A DNA stretch of 64,000 nt, taken from NCBI GenBank assembly GCA_019925105.1, contig JAHGAU010000003.1, positions 744,001 through 808,000 of the forward strand, read 5' to 3'. Shown one piece after another: positions 1-11,729 of the stretch; position 1 is the first letter of the stretch; every line of letters begins with the position of its first letter. This DNA is from Niebla homalea (lineage: Eukaryota; Ascomycota; Lecanoromycetes; Lecanorales; Ramalinaceae). The notes below the pieces were generated by a model. That model searched no databases. It worked only from the letters and a program-made list of their open reading frames with translations, and was not told the DNA's origin. Both the position numbers and the translations under genes were made by a program.

Positions 1-2840
1 TTATTTAAAGCTGGACATTATTATTTTTAAGGGATTAATTCTTTATATTTACGTTAACGCTCCGTTTATTGCGTTATAGTTTATTGGGTAATCGTTATTA
101 AATTTACTTTTATGGTTTTTTTAATTTCTGCTGTTTTTATTTCCGGTAAGAATTTATATACTTTTATATTAACTTTTTAAATATAAATTAGGTTAACTTC
201 TTTTTTAATTTACTCCAGTTTAACTTCCGTAAAAGGGGTAAACGTTATTTTTTTGCTCCTTTTTATCTGGGACTTTTTATAGTTTTAATAAATATACTCG
301 TTTCCCGTTAATATAATCGGGTACGTACCCCTTTTAAGCTTCGCTTAAGTAATTATTTAATTAAGGGTTAATTCTATTAATAGTATAAAGACCTCGGACT
401 TTAATACCGGGACGGAAATCGCTTTATATATTTTATTAATTACTTTTAGGTATTAATTTTAAACCTTTTATAGTTATTCAATGGGCTTCTTCCTATATCC
501 AGGTATACCTTCGGGTATATATTAAATAACTATTACGTACGTTATAATAAACTTTATTATTACCTAATATATAGTTTTAGCCTTTTCTAAGGTAACTTTT
601 TACGTTAATACCGTAAGGCAAATAAGACCTTTTTCCTATAAAATTATTTTCCTTTAAATCTTATTTATATAATCCTTTTAATTAAGTCTTTTATTAACTT
701 AAAAGTTAAGTATTTTAATATTGGATCACGGCTTTACCGCGATATTATTTAATTTACCGTAATTATTATATTATATAACTTTAAACTCTTTATTATATGA
801 ATAAGCTTATATTTATATGAAGTGGATTAAGCTTTATATATCTTTATTTATTATAAGTAAACTTTATATATTTATTTTAGCTCTATATAGTTTATATAAA
901 AAACGTATTATAAGTTAAAAGGTAAATATCGTTAATAAAGTCCTTAATTTAAAATTTTTATTTTAGTTTTATTAAATTTTTAATAAACGGGCCGTTAAAG
1001 AATAAAAATAAAAACGGGGAGATAAATAACTTTTAGGGGATTTTTATTATCGCGGGCTTTATTATATTCATCTTTTATCTTAAATTAATTAACGTCGTCC
1101 GGTCGCTTAGGAAACTTTTTATTTAACTTATAAAAAAGGGTAAAACCCCCTTTTTCCGTAAGTTATATAATAGTTTTTAATAGTTTATTTTATTAAACGT
1201 TTTTATTACGTTTAATAAAAAAAAAGTTTATAACGTGTTTCTTCCCCTGGCTTTATACCGTATATACGCCGTTAATTAAGTTTTTAAAAGCTATTTCCGT
1301 TAACCGTTTTTTCTTTATTCCTATTTATTATTTAAAGAGTAACTTATACCTTTTAACGTAGTTATTAAAGATCTTCGTAATTACCGTTTTTAAGGCTTTC
1401 CTTAACGTATAGAAGAATATTATCGGTCTATATAACTTTACCTCCGAATAATCTAATTTAATTAACTTCTTAAGGATTATTATTTTAACCTCTTTAAATT
1501 TATAAGGGTAATACCTTATATCGAAATAGGCTTAAAATAGGTAAATAAAGACCTTCTTAAATAATAGCGTTATTATAGATAGAAACCTGTTTAATATATT
1601 GTTAAGTCCGGGGGCTTTATCCTTCTTTAACCTATTAATTACTTTAATTATTATTTCCTAGGTTATTATTTCCTTTATTATTATTAATTTAAGATATACC
1701 GTACCGTTAATATTTATTAAATTAGCCTCCGGTAACGGGGGAAACAATACTTTTTAAGGGCCTTAATTTTATTATTAAATAAGTTAATTATTATACCGTT
1801 TAACCTTTTAAGGGGTAAAAACTTAAGAATAAGTTTAAGTTTTTTACTTTATTCCCTACTATATTTTATTAGCTTTTAAATATTATGAAAGGAGATAATT
1901 AAATTATATATTATCGATTAAAAGTATATTTATTTAAACCTTCTTAATAATTTTCTCCTTTCCCTTTTAAGTTTCCTTTAACCATATAAGCGTTTCTTAA
2001 TTTCTATATTATACCGCTTATTTAATAAGCGTTTTTACTTTTTTTATTTTAATAAATTTGAACATTTTAAGACGGCTTTATTATTAAGATTATCGCGTTA
2101 ATTATTTTATCAAACGCCTTTATTACCCGTTTTATAAAAAGGTTAATTTATTCTTTATTATTAAGTTAAAGGAATTTTATTAATTAGGATATTACTTTTA
2201 CCGCTTTTATATATATTTTAACTTCCTTAACTATCTTTTACGCCCGTTTTATCGGTAAGGATAAGGTCGTATTAATTAATTAATTTAAGGTTATTTATAT
2301 CGGTTAATAATCCGAATTATATTTTAAGTCCTTATAAGGCCTATATACAATAACCGTATTAACGATACCTTTTAAATTAAACGTTAAATAAATCGTAATC
2401 CTAAATCCTCGGTCTTTTTATATTATAGTTTTTTTTAGCGTTAATAACGTAAAATCGGATTGGGTAATAATTATTAATAACTCTTTAAACTTAAGGTAAT
2501 TACTTATATGCCTTTTTTCGTTTTATTTAATATAATAAAAATTAAATTTTTTTATTAAGAGGTATTTATTGGATATAGTTATAATATCCTTAAGTAATAA
2601 AATTATAAAGGGCCTTTTTTTATTGGCCGGCGGCGGATTATATATATTATAGATATTTAAGTTTCCTTTAATATTTCCTTTTTATATAATTCGGAATATA
2701 TATAGATTCCTTCCGTAATAAATAATATCCTAGTTATTTATATTTAGGTTTTTATTTATAAAAAAAATATATTTATATAATTTCATTTCTTTTAAAAATT
2801 AAGTAAAAATTATCTTCCGGGTTAATTAAAAAACGTATAT
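1..2840 (-). mobile_element. LINE-1 segment a (Tad-like non-LTR retrotransposon, RIP-degraded, cut by window edge)
   Basis: This minus-strand stretch aligns, with mostly C-to-T and G-to-A differences, to the reverse transcriptase and endonuclease part of LINE-2, LINE-3 and LINE-4. The decayed RT catalytic region lies near 915-945 and the decayed endonuclease motif near 2640-2670. The left edge of the window cuts it inside ORF2, so roughly 1 kb of its 3' end (RNase H part and tail) is missing. It stops at 2840 because LINE-A has inserted there, and it resumes at 8641. It is the oldest LINE of the left half, since everything from 2841 to 33327 that is not LINE-1 sits inside it. All frames are full of stops, so it is a relic. 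Confidence 0.85.
2829..2840. repeat. Left target-site duplication of LINE-A
   Basis: The sequence aaaaacgtatat here is repeated exactly at 8640-8651, on the other side of LINE-A. The last base of the LINE tail at 8640 is shared, so the true length is 11 or 12 bases. The duplication fixes both ends of the insertion. Confidence 0.9.
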
Positions 2841-2875
2841 GAAGGAAGTTAGAAACGTTTAGAAAAACGATGGAG

Positions 2876-4690
2876 ATGGCGATGAATAACGGGACCCTAG
2901 AGGTCAGAAACGATATACGCGTGTATAGCTTAAGTAATAGTAAGGACAATACCTTAAATATAATAAACGGAAGCGGAATAATAATAAAGGTAAAAGGGGA
3001 AAAAGGGTAAGTAACTTAAGTTAATAGGAACGATAATAAATCGTATAAACGACGCGATAAATACGAGATAAAACGGCCTTAAATTGAATAAAGAGCCTAT
3101 AATTAATAAGATATACGTAAAGGGACGCGTATAATACGTAAAGGTATTATTATAAGGGGTAATAAATAAAGGGCGGAAAGGACGAGGACGGTACGTAAGG
3201 ACGAATAAAGGGTAAGCGGAAGCGTAAAAGGCCTTATTAAGTATATATAAACTAAAAGAAAGCTAAATAAAAATAGGGAGATACTAAGTAGATAAGAATA
3301 GGCTATAAAAAGAAGTGGTTATTAAATACGTAAGGGAAAAGTAAAAAAGGAAAAAGTAATAAAGGTATTAAAAGGTTTCCTTATAACTATATAAAAGGAT
3401 ATTACGTTAAAAACTTAATTAATACTATAAATTAAATTACGGAAAATAAGAAACTTTTATATAAAAACGGGGAAAAATTTAAAAGAATTAAAAAAACTAC
3501 GTAAAGCTTAAGGGGCGATAATAAAAGCGTTAATAAACGGAGGCGAAAAAAAATAAAAAGGATACGTATAAAGTAAAAAAGTAACGGAAAAAACTTTAAG
3601 GAAAGGAACGGAGATAAGTTAAATAATGAAAGCTATAAGGGCGGCGCCGGCGTTAATAATAAAAAAAATAAAGGTAAGGGAAAAAACGGTAACGTTAAGG
3701 AAGATAAAAATAATAATTATATAATTATTAAGCGAAAAAAAAAAAATATAATAATAAAAACGAATTTACTATAATTAATAAAAGCATTTAAGGTAACGGA
3801 AAAGTTATTAATAAAATAAATTATTATAATATATAAGTTATAAAATAAGGATATCCTCCTTAATATAACCTTATTAAAAATGAAAAAAAGGTTAAAGAAA
3901 TTAAAGGGATAAACCGGTAAAAAAAGGTATAAAACGGTAAAAGTATTAAGGCAATCTTTTATTATTGCGGTAAATAAGATATACTTAATAAAATTTACGG
4001 GGGAGGAAAAGGAAATTACTTTAAAACGGATAAAAAAAAAGAATATAGTTTTCTACCCTAGACTAAAGATCATTAATTATAGCCTCCCCGCTATAGTAAA
4101 AAAGCTAAATACCTTTAATCGTATAAAGAGATATTCCACGGTTATCCTAAGTATAATATTAATAAGGATATACGATAATATTCTTAATAAAGGGGTAATA
4201 AAGGGTAAGTCTTTTAAGTTAATAAAACCTTAAAACCGGGCAGTGGATATTTATTAATACTTTAAATATTAAAGGTATAAATATATTATTATAAGGTATT
4301 TTAATAATATAAAGTATACGGTATATATTGAAAAACATAATATATATAAATACGTTAACTTAATAATAAAAAACCTAATGAAAAACGTGTTAAAATACGT
4401 AGCGTATAATAATAATAATTATTTAACGTAAGACTTACGGTATACAATAAAAGCGAAAGAAACTTAACGTAAAGAAATTAAGATAACGGTTAAAATTTAA
4501 CGTTATAACTTATATAAACTTAAACCGGTAAAATAATTAAAAACGGTTTTAAAACGTAAATAAAACTTATTAAATAAAGAAAGGTAAAACGTAATAACCG
4601 ATAACGTAAAGAAAAAAAAACTTATAATAATATTAACTTTTAAAGTTAACCGCTTAACCGGGATTATTATTATAATAAAAAGATTAGGAT
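2876..4690 (+). pseudogene. LINE-A ORF1 (Gag-like nucleic-acid-binding protein), degraded
   Basis: The start codon at 2876 opens a frame reading MAMNNGTLEVRNDIRVYSLS, the counterpart of MATNNGTPEVKNDIRVYSLS in LINE-B. It stays open for about 45 codons before the first stop at about 3008. The rest is riddled with TAA and TAG codons that look like mutated CAA, CAG and TGG. A remnant around 4500-4620 could be the zinc-knuckle region usual for ORF1, but its cysteines are mostly lost, so that part is inference. In this family ORF1 packages the RNA in a ribonucleoprotein. The end point is approximate, taken from where endonuclease-like residues begin. Confidence 0.7.
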
Positions 4691-7600
4691 AAATAACGTT
4701 TAACCTTAAAAAGAAACCGTTTATATAAATAAAAATTAATAAAAAAAGCTTAACGGACGTTAATATTTAATATATTTACGCCTTTAAAAGTAATATAATA
4801 TAACGTACGTAAGGAAATAATTAAAACTATAATACCGATATTTAAATTTAAAAAGGTAAAAGATATCAATATTATAACGATATAAAAGCCGTTATATAAT
4901 CCGTATATTTACTTTTCGATTAACCCGGGAAATAGTTTTTATTTAACCTTTAAAAGTAATAAAACGATATAAATATATTTCTTTATTAATAAAAAATTAA
5001 ATATAAATAATTAAGATATTATTTATTACGGAGGGAACCTATATATACTCCGGATCATATAAAAAAAGGATATTAAAGGTATTTTAAATATTTATAATAT
5101 ATATAATCCGTTACCGGTTAATAAAAAGAAACCCTTTATAATCCTATTACTTAAGGATATTATAGCCATACTTAATAAGTATTTTTTAATAAGGGACTTT
5201 AATCTTTATTATATTTAATAAAACGAAGACGGTTATACGATTAATTATACTGAATTTAAGGAGTTATTAATAATTATTATATAATTTAATTTTACGTTAT
5301 TAACGTTAAAAAAATTATTATATAAGAAAGCTATAAACTTAAAATTATAATTAACTTAATATTTAACTCGGAAAGTATTATTAACTTAATTATAATATAT
5401 AGACCCTAAAAGGACCTAAAATATGGTTCAGATTACGTCCCGATATAAATAACCTTAAATTAGTTTATTAACGTAACTTTGCTTTTACCATTTAAATAAA
5501 TATAAAAAACGGTTAAAAAAGCCGAAATATTAATAAAAACGGTAAAAATAATATTTTAATTAACGGAGCGTCCCCGGCTTAATAATAAGGAATAGATCGA
5601 CCGTTTTATAAAGTAAGTAATAAAAGTTTTAAATAAAGTAATTAACGTTATAGTCTTAATAATAAAGCCGTTTTAAAAAGTTAAAATTTATTAAAACGAA
5701 AAGTATATAAAGGCGACTATAAAGGTAAAAACGCTTATAAAATAAATTATTAAATATAAAAACCGGGAAATACTTTAACGGTTAAAAAAAGCTTAAAAAA
5801 AAAAGGAAAGAATTATCCGGAAAATTAAATAAATATACTTCCGGGCTATAATATATAATTTAATAGTTTCCCTTTATAATATTTAAAAGTTAATAAAATA
5901 CGGTAAGGAATAAAGTAAGAAATTTAAATTTATCTTTAAGTTTTTACCTTTAAAAAGACTAGACGGTACGGTAATAAATATTTTTAACGGCAAAATTAAA
6001 ACTTTTTAAAAAACGTTTTTTCCCTTATTACCGGAAGTTAATTTAATAGATATTAACGGTATAATATATCCTAAATTAATAATAATAAGTAAAATAATAA
6101 CCTAAAAGATAATAATTAAAATAATTAATAAATTAAAGAAAAATAAGGCCCTTAAACTTAACGGTATATTAAATAGGTTTTTATTTATAATAATATTATT
6201 ATTTAGAAAAGTCTTTATTTATTTATTTTAAGTTTATTTTAATATAAAATATTACCCCCGTAAATTTAAAAAGATTAAGATAATTATCCTTAAGAAGCCG
6301 GTTAAATCAGATTATTCGGAAATAAAATCGTATAAACCCATAATACTCCTTTATACGTTAAGGAAAACTTTAAAAACGATAATTATAAAGATCTTAAATA
6401 ATTACGTAAAAAGTATAAGTTACTCCCCGATTAATAAATAAGGGTAAGAAGAGGACGGTTAACGGAAACGGTTCTTAAAGGCTTAATTAATAATATATAT
6501 ATAGTATAAGGCTATAAAAAGAAATACATTATAAGTCTTTTTTCTTTAAATATTATAAGGGCGTTTAATAAAATAAATTATTAAAGGTTATTATATAATT
6601 TACGGAAAAAAAAGGTTTTATTTTTCTTTATAAATTAAATAGAAAGTTTTTTAAATAATTAAGTAACATTAATTAATTTAAAATAGAAGATAAATATAAT
6701 AGAGCTTACAATAATAGGGATTCCCCAGGGGTTATTTATCTCCTTAATCTTATTTTTATTCTTTAACGGCTTACTTATTAAAGACTTAATAAAATTAAAA
6801 TAAAAGGTTTAAGTAAAGGATTTTATTAATGATATTTACCTTTTAACTTATAATACGTTTACTTATACGAACTATTTAAAGCTAAAATAGGCTTATAAAA
6901 TTTACTTATAATAAATAAAGATATATAAGGTTTAATTTATTTTATATAAATATAAGCTTATTTATATAATAAAAAGCCTGAAGCTATATAATATAATAGC
7001 TATAATAGACTTAAGTAATATAACGGTAAAACCGGAAGTTAATATTAGGGTACTTAATTTATAAATCGATAAGAAATTAAATTAAAAGGATTATATAAAA
7101 AAAGTTTAAAAGAAAATAATTTTATAAGAAAAGGGCTTTACCTGCCTTACGGCGTTAACGTAAGGAGTTACCTTATAAAAGGCTAAAACCGTTTATTAAA
7201 CAGTTATAAAGCCTACGATAATATATATAGTAATTATTTAATATATATTTAAAGGTACGTTTAAATATAGGAAAAAGCCCGTCCGGTAATTATAGAAGGT
7301 TTAAAACCGATGCTTAAGAGTAATAAATAAAGTATATAAAGTAACTTCCGTTTTAATATTAAAATCCAAAATCTTTATATTATTAATAAAGCTGGCTTTA
7401 AATTAAATAGTTATTTAAATAAAGCTTAAAAGGGGTATAAACTTAATTACGTTAATAAGAAACGAACGTATTTACTAGAATTATAAAAGGTTTTAAATTA
7501 AAAAGCGTAAAAAAACGGTATTTACCTTTTCTACGGAAGTTAAATTAAAATAAGTTAAAAAAAAGGTCGACCTAATTTACGTTTAAAAAGTTAACGTAAA

Positions 7601-8300
7601 AGTATATAAACTCTTATTTAAAGCGAAAGCAACGGAAAAAAAAAAAATTATAAAGGTAAAATTAATAACGATTACCCTATAAATTATAAAGAGGTAAATA
7701 GAACGTTAACGTAAATATAAAGAATCGATTCCTTAAGGGTAACGGTACCCGGTGTTAAATAATAATGAAATTATTAATAAGTATTTCCGGCGTTATAGGA
7801 TTATAAAAAAAAACGATAATACGTTAATAATTTAACTCCGGATAAATAAAAACGGCTTAATTTATTTCCTTTTTATGGTATACGCCGGTAGCCGGATTAA
7901 CGTTAATTACGAATATAGGTAATAAAAGTAAAACGCCGTATACGTATTAATCTTTTATTTACTATTTAAGGAGCTTAAATTAAGATTAATTAAAAGGGTA
8001 AGGATTAACGATTATTATTAAATATTTATTAATAAAAAAGGTATTAAAGCGGCCGTTAAATTTATAATAATTACGGGCTTATTATTATAATTTAACTTAG
8101 TTAAGGAAATAAAAAAAGTAATTAAAAACTTAATTAAGAAACTTTACCGCCGACTTAAAGGTAAAAAGCAACGGCGGGAAAACTATACTTAATAAAGGGT
8201 TAAGGGGGCTATAAATACCGAGACGGTATAAAAGGTAATATTATATCGGTCGGTAAAGTCGTATAAATAAGGTGATAATAATATACGTATTAATAAGGAT
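4690..8300 (+). pseudogene. LINE-A ORF2 (APE endonuclease, reverse transcriptase, RNase H), degraded
   Basis: Three decayed domains can be read in order. Near 5190-5220 the residues RDFNLYY match the GDFNLHH motif of the apurinic-type endonuclease. Near 5430 GSDYVPI matches the GSDH-P-I motif that ends that domain. At about 6821-6875 the frame reads DFINDIYLLTYNTFTY, the F-V-D-D catalytic block of Tad-type reverse transcriptase with one catalytic Asp changed to Asn by a G-to-A transition. Around 7880-8000 a YADGS-like stretch marks the RNase H region. An active copy would nick target DNA and copy its RNA in place. Stops occur in every frame, so this copy is dead. Confidence 0.8.
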
Positions 8301-8620
8301 ATTTAATAATATAATCGGAATTCTAAAATTTTAATATTAAATAGACCCATAAAATAACGGAAGAGTAATAAGTTTAAAGGTAACCCTTAAGTAGATTCGG
8401 TTATAATATTATAGGTTTTCTTAAAAAAGGCATATAAATAAATTCCTATTCTTTAAATAGCCGTAAATACTCTTAGCCCTTAAAATATAAGTAGAAGCTA
8501 GGTGGATACCGGTTTTTATTCTTAACGTTATGGATATCGGGTTTTTTACGGTTATTAATAAGGCTAAATAGCCGAGTATTAAGGAACGCCGGAATTAGCT
8601 CAGCTAGATCCGTAATATAA

Positions 8621-8640
8621 ATCAATCAATCAATCAATCA
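8621..8640 (+). repeat. AATC tetranucleotide tail of LINE-A
   Basis: Five tandem tetranucleotides end the element. They are preceded by a well-conserved 3' terminal block (about 8590-8615) that contains ggaattagctcagctag. The same tail occurs at 50231-50256 and, in reverse complement as TTGA repeats, at about 8785, 35293 and 57541. It is the 3' end signature of this LINE family. Confidence 0.9.
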
Positions 8641-8787
8641 AAAACGTATATACGGATTATATAACGGCTTTTATATTACTATAATGTTAATATCCTTTAT
8701 TTTTTTAACCTTAAATATCGGTATTATAATTTTAGTTACTTCCTTATATACGTTATATTATATTACCCATAAAAGTATAAATATATT
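8641..8787 (-). mobile_element. LINE-1 segment b
   Basis: This short strip continues LINE-1 between two insertions. It aligns base for base with the endonuclease region of LINE-3 near 40610-40745. Its first bases belong to the LINE-A target duplication and its last 13 bases (8775-8787) are the left copy of the LINE-2 duplication. It resumes at 31035. Confidence 0.85.
8775..8787. repeat. Left target-site duplication of LINE-2
   Basis: The sequence gtataaatatatt occurs here and again at 31035-31047, more than 22 kb away. The last bases overlap the first bases of the TTGA tail. Joining the two flanks restores an uninterrupted LINE-1 sequence that aligns with LINE-3, which proves that everything between is an insertion. 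Confidence 0.85.
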
Positions 8788-9840
8788 GATTGATTGATTA
8801 ATTCATACTACGGATCTAGTTAAGTTAATTCCGGCGTTCTTTAATACGCGGCCTTTTAACCTTATTAATAACCGTAAAAACCTGATATTTATAACGTTAA
8901 GGTAAAAACCGGCGTCCACCAGGCGTTTACCCTTTATCCTTTAAGGTAAAGGATATTAACGGCCGTTTAAAGAGTAATAATTTATTTATATATTTTTTAT
9001 ATTCTAACTTTCCCAAGAAAATCTATAATATTACGATTATATCCTTATAAAGGCTATTTTTAAACTTATTATTTTTCCGTTTTTTTATATATTTGTATTA
9101 TTTTAATTTTATATAATACTTTTAAATGTTTTTATTAATTTTTACGTATTTAATATAAACCTTTCTTATATTATTATTATTAATTCCTTTAAAGACTTTT
9201 AATAAATGTTTATTATTATATTTTTGTAATTATAAAAGATACTTTCCGGTTTATATAATTAATATAATTAGTTTCAGTTTCTCTTTTTCTTCTTTAATTA
9301 ATAATAAGCCTTTTTTATAAAGTTTTTAATAACCTTATTTATCCTTATAATAAAATTAAACTATAATAATAATCCGATAAATGTTATAAACTCAATAACT
9401 ATCCGGATATTTTACTTTATAAATATTAATTTTTATTATAAATTTTAATTTAACTTCCGTAAATAAAGGAAAAGAAATAAAAATATATATAACGTTTAAT
9501 TTTCTTTATTTATACTTATATCCTGCGTTTATCCGATTTCCGGTATATATAATAAATAAAAAATAAGTTAAACCGTTTTTACCCGTCCGGAGTTAAATCG
9601 TTAATATATTATTACTTTTTTTATAATATTATAATAATAAAGATATTTATGAATAATCTTTTTATTATTAAAAATTAAATAATCATAACCTTAAAGTATA
9701 AAGTCCTTATATTTCCGTTAATGCTCGGTTTACTTTATTATAACTTATAAGGTAATTATTATAATTTTTATTCTTTAAATCCCTTTAATTTTTAATTTTT
9801 TTATATTTAATAAAAATTTATATACGCTTAAATTAACCTT
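8788..9840 (-). mobile_element. LINE-2 segment a (3' end, minus strand)
   Basis: The segment starts with TTGA repeats, the reverse complement of the AATC tail, followed by the conserved 3' UTR block with ggcgttct and the RNase H part of ORF2. It is interrupted at 9840 by a solo LTR. Compared with LINE-3 and LINE-4 the differences are mainly transitions. The LINE-2 copy is about 5.7 kb once all inserted DNA is removed. Confidence 0.85.
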
Positions 9841-10008
9841 AATAACCACTCGGCCATCTTATGGACAAAAGTAGCTATCCGGGGTAGGTAATAGCGCTTG
9901 GGGGTAAGCCGCTATTACCATATATGAGAAGGTAGTCTACCCGGGGGATCACCCCAGGGGTAGGCCCTACCCCGGAGCCCTTGCTCCAGGGTAGGTACTG
10001 CCATAACA
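9841..10008 (-). mobile_element. Solo LTR (copy 1), minus orientation
   Basis: This GC-rich, almost unmutated block is the reverse complement of the solo LTR at 41097-41271, with only a handful of differences. It reads from tgttatggcag at its right end toward a damaged left end: about 10 terminal bases present in the other copy are missing here, and a short internal stretch (about 9855-9868) differs. The flanks read cctta on the left and cctcc on the right, so only a partly preserved duplication is visible. It contains a strong hairpin built on ggtaatagcg and cgctattacc. No internal region or second LTR is nearby. Confidence 0.8.
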
Positions 10009-10454
10009 CCTCCGGGATACCGGTAAGGTTAATTTTTTTCTTAATTTATTTTTACTTTATTTTAATAAAAAGGGGGATAAGTATCCTTAATTTATTCTTT
10101 TTAATTTAAGGCTTATTAATTCTAGCGGATCCGTCCGTTTCCTATTATCGTAATTAAATATATATTTTTTTTAACCTTATTTAAGCGATTATTTAATTTA
10201 ATAAAAGCTTAATTAATAATATAAAGACCTTAAACTTTAATATTATGATAAAGGTTATTTTATAAGTATTATTAATTACTCTTAAATACCGGTTTTAGAC
10301 TTTTAATAGTATTTAAATAAGCTTTGTTTATATCCTAGAGTACCTTTAAGTATATATTAAATAGTTATAATATATATTATAATTAACTTTATTACGGCCT
10401 AATAAATAATCCGGGCCTTTTATAACCTAACTCCCTATATTAATTTAACTAGAT
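10009..10454 (-). mobile_element. LINE-2 segment b
   Basis: Continuation of LINE-2 ORF2 between the solo LTR and the outer Gypsy. It aligns with LINE-4 near 58632-59070. Its last bases, agat at 10451-10454, reappear at 26806-26809 where LINE-2 resumes, and joining the two sides gives a clean alignment with LINE-4. Confidence 0.85.
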
Positions 10455-10593
10455 TGAAGAGGACCATGTCCGGTAATATGGGTATTATATAAATGATGAT
10501 CTTTTCACCTGTCCCGAGGACAGGTAAACTATTTAAATATCTTAGTCGTATATATATTATTTTATTTATACGATTAATATTTAATTCCTATTA
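10455..10593 (-). repeat. 3' LTR of outer Gypsy (left copy)
   Basis: It begins tgaagaggaccatgtccgg. The left (outward) half is hardly mutated, whereas the right half facing the element interior is converted to AT-rich sequence. It ends with cctatta, which was cctatca. Its partner at 26666-26804 has exactly the same length and the opposite damage pattern. Confidence 0.85.
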
Positions 10594-10869
10594 AATATTA
10601 TTATAAAAGAAAAAAAGTAACGTCCTTCTTATAACTTATTACTATATAGCGTATACTTACTTAAGGGCATAATATAGAAACCGCTTTAACCCGTTTTATT
10701 TTTAGGATAATATATACGTAATAAAAGGTATAATATATAATATAACGTATCTAAAAAGTATTTAGCATTCTATTACTTTATTACCGTATCGATAAACTTA
10801 TTAATGCCTTTATTTAAAAAAGCAACGGATTACTTTAATATATTATAGGTCTTATTTAAAATTACGGCG
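10594..10869 (-). other. 3' terminal strip of outer Gypsy before the inner insertion
   Basis: AT-rich sequence between the left LTR of the outer Gypsy and the insertion point of the inner Gypsy. Joined across the insertion it continues at 18082. I recognise no domain in it; by position it is the 3' untranslated region or the tail of the extra reading frame. Confidence 0.5.
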
Positions 10870-10874
10870 GAAAT
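10870..10874. repeat. Left target-site duplication of inner Gypsy
   Basis: gaaat here is repeated at 18077-18081, directly outside the right LTR. A perfect 5-bp duplication is what Gypsy integrases produce. Confidence 0.9.
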
Positions 10875-11090
10875 TGTTAGAGTGCAAGCCCCTCTGGGGT
10901 GGTTGGAAGGCAAAGGGTGTATTACATATAACTAAAGACACTAAAGTACAGAGGTATAAGAGTAAAGGGGCCGAAGGCCTTAATATACCCAGTCGGTAAC
11001 ACTCCTGGGTGCCGGACTAACCCCGGGCTTGGCCCGGGATAGGCCCGGTAGGGCCTACTCCTAAGTTATTAATACCCTTAAACCCTGATA
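10875..11090 (-). repeat. 3' LTR of inner Gypsy (left copy, 216 bp)
   Basis: It starts tgttagagtgcaag and ends ccctgata. The outward left part keeps its GC-rich sequence, and the last 30 or so bases next to the interior are mutated. The middle has several GC palindromes, among them cccgggcttggcccggg. Relative to the partner LTR the first 37 bases align poorly apart from their length, so a divergent terminal patch is likely. Confidence 0.85.
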
Positions 11091-11217
11091 TTACCCCCTA
11101 AAAAAGGCTCGCCTTCGAGCCTATAAGCACATTAAAAAAAAAAATTTTTTACACTTAAAACCATCCCTCTTACCTATTACTTATAAGCCGGGTAATTAAA
11201 GTGAGGTTTATATACTA

Positions 11218-11364
11218 CCTAGCTTACCCGTTACTGGTTGACCGGATAAGTGGTATAAGAATATCACCCAGATTACCCTTTACTGGTTAACCGGGTAAGT
11301 GGTGTGAGAATATTACCTAGGTTACCCGTTACTGGTTAGCCGGGTAAGTAATATAAGAATTATA
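11218..11364. repeat. Three 49-bp tandem repeats, each a hairpin
   Basis: Three units with a 49-bp period start near 11218, 11267 and 11316. Each contains ttaccc, actggtt and ggtaag in the same order, and the flanking ttacccg and cgggtaa can pair into a stem. The array is in the 3' untranslated region of the inner Gypsy, between the chromodomain and the 3' LTR. The units differ from one another at a few positions. A role in RNA structure or packaging is possible but not shown. Confidence 0.85.
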
Positions 11365-11399
11365 GGGGTAGTATCGTGGCGGTAGCCCCTATAATAAGC

Positions 11400-11505
11400 C
11401 CTGAAACGCGATTTCGTCCGGGGGGTTCCGGGGCAAGTATCGTTTTTTGCGATTTACCCCTTTTTTAAAATATTTTTTCAACTTTATTACTTTATATATT
11501 AAATT
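11400..11505 (-). repeat. Dispersed module, copy 1 (in inner Gypsy 3' UTR)
   Basis: About 105 bp that recur at 43380-43485 and, in shorter form, at 44236-44328. On the minus strand it contains tatataaag, then an A/T-rich run, then two arms, gggtaaatcg and cgatacttgcccc, that can form a hairpin. The three copies sit in three different contexts, so the module is not simply part of one element. Confidence 0.7.
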
Positions 11506-11729
11506 TACATTAATAAAAAGGCATATAATCTATATAGGTAAATAATATTAATAATAATCGTTTTAATAGCTTTAGGGAGTTATAAAACCGTCTTAAAAAG
11601 CCCTTAAGCCTAGTAAGAACGTAATATACGGCTTACGATATTAAATTTTAAGCCTAATAAAATCGTTATTTAACTTAAACGTTTAGGATAACCCTTAAAA
11701 ATTACCTTAAATATAACGATATTAATTAA

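Larger units (their letters stand above)
2841..8640 (+). mobile_element. LINE-A, full-length Tad-like LINE, plus strand
   Basis: This is a complete but RIP-inactivated non-LTR retrotransposon of 5.8 kb. It has a short leader, an ORF1 start at 2876, an ORF2 with endonuclease, reverse transcriptase and RNase H regions, a 3' UTR and an AATC-repeat tail at 8621-8640. It inserted into LINE-1 and is flanked by a 12-bp duplication. The order of domains, the single long ORF2 and the tetranucleotide tail fit the Tad/R1-related clade known from filamentous ascomycetes. Its orientation is opposite to its LINE-1 host. LINE-B is the other plus-strand copy and aligns to it throughout with an almost constant offset of about 41.6 kb. 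Confidence 0.9.

Noticed and set aside
8590..8615. Possible tRNA gene suggested by ttagctcagctag
   Set aside because: It is the conserved 3' end of the LINE. No cloverleaf can be completed.
8621..8640. AATC/TTGA arrays read as CRISPR or independent microsatellites
   Set aside because: They are LINE tails: always at the 3' end of the element and next to a target duplication. There are no spacers.
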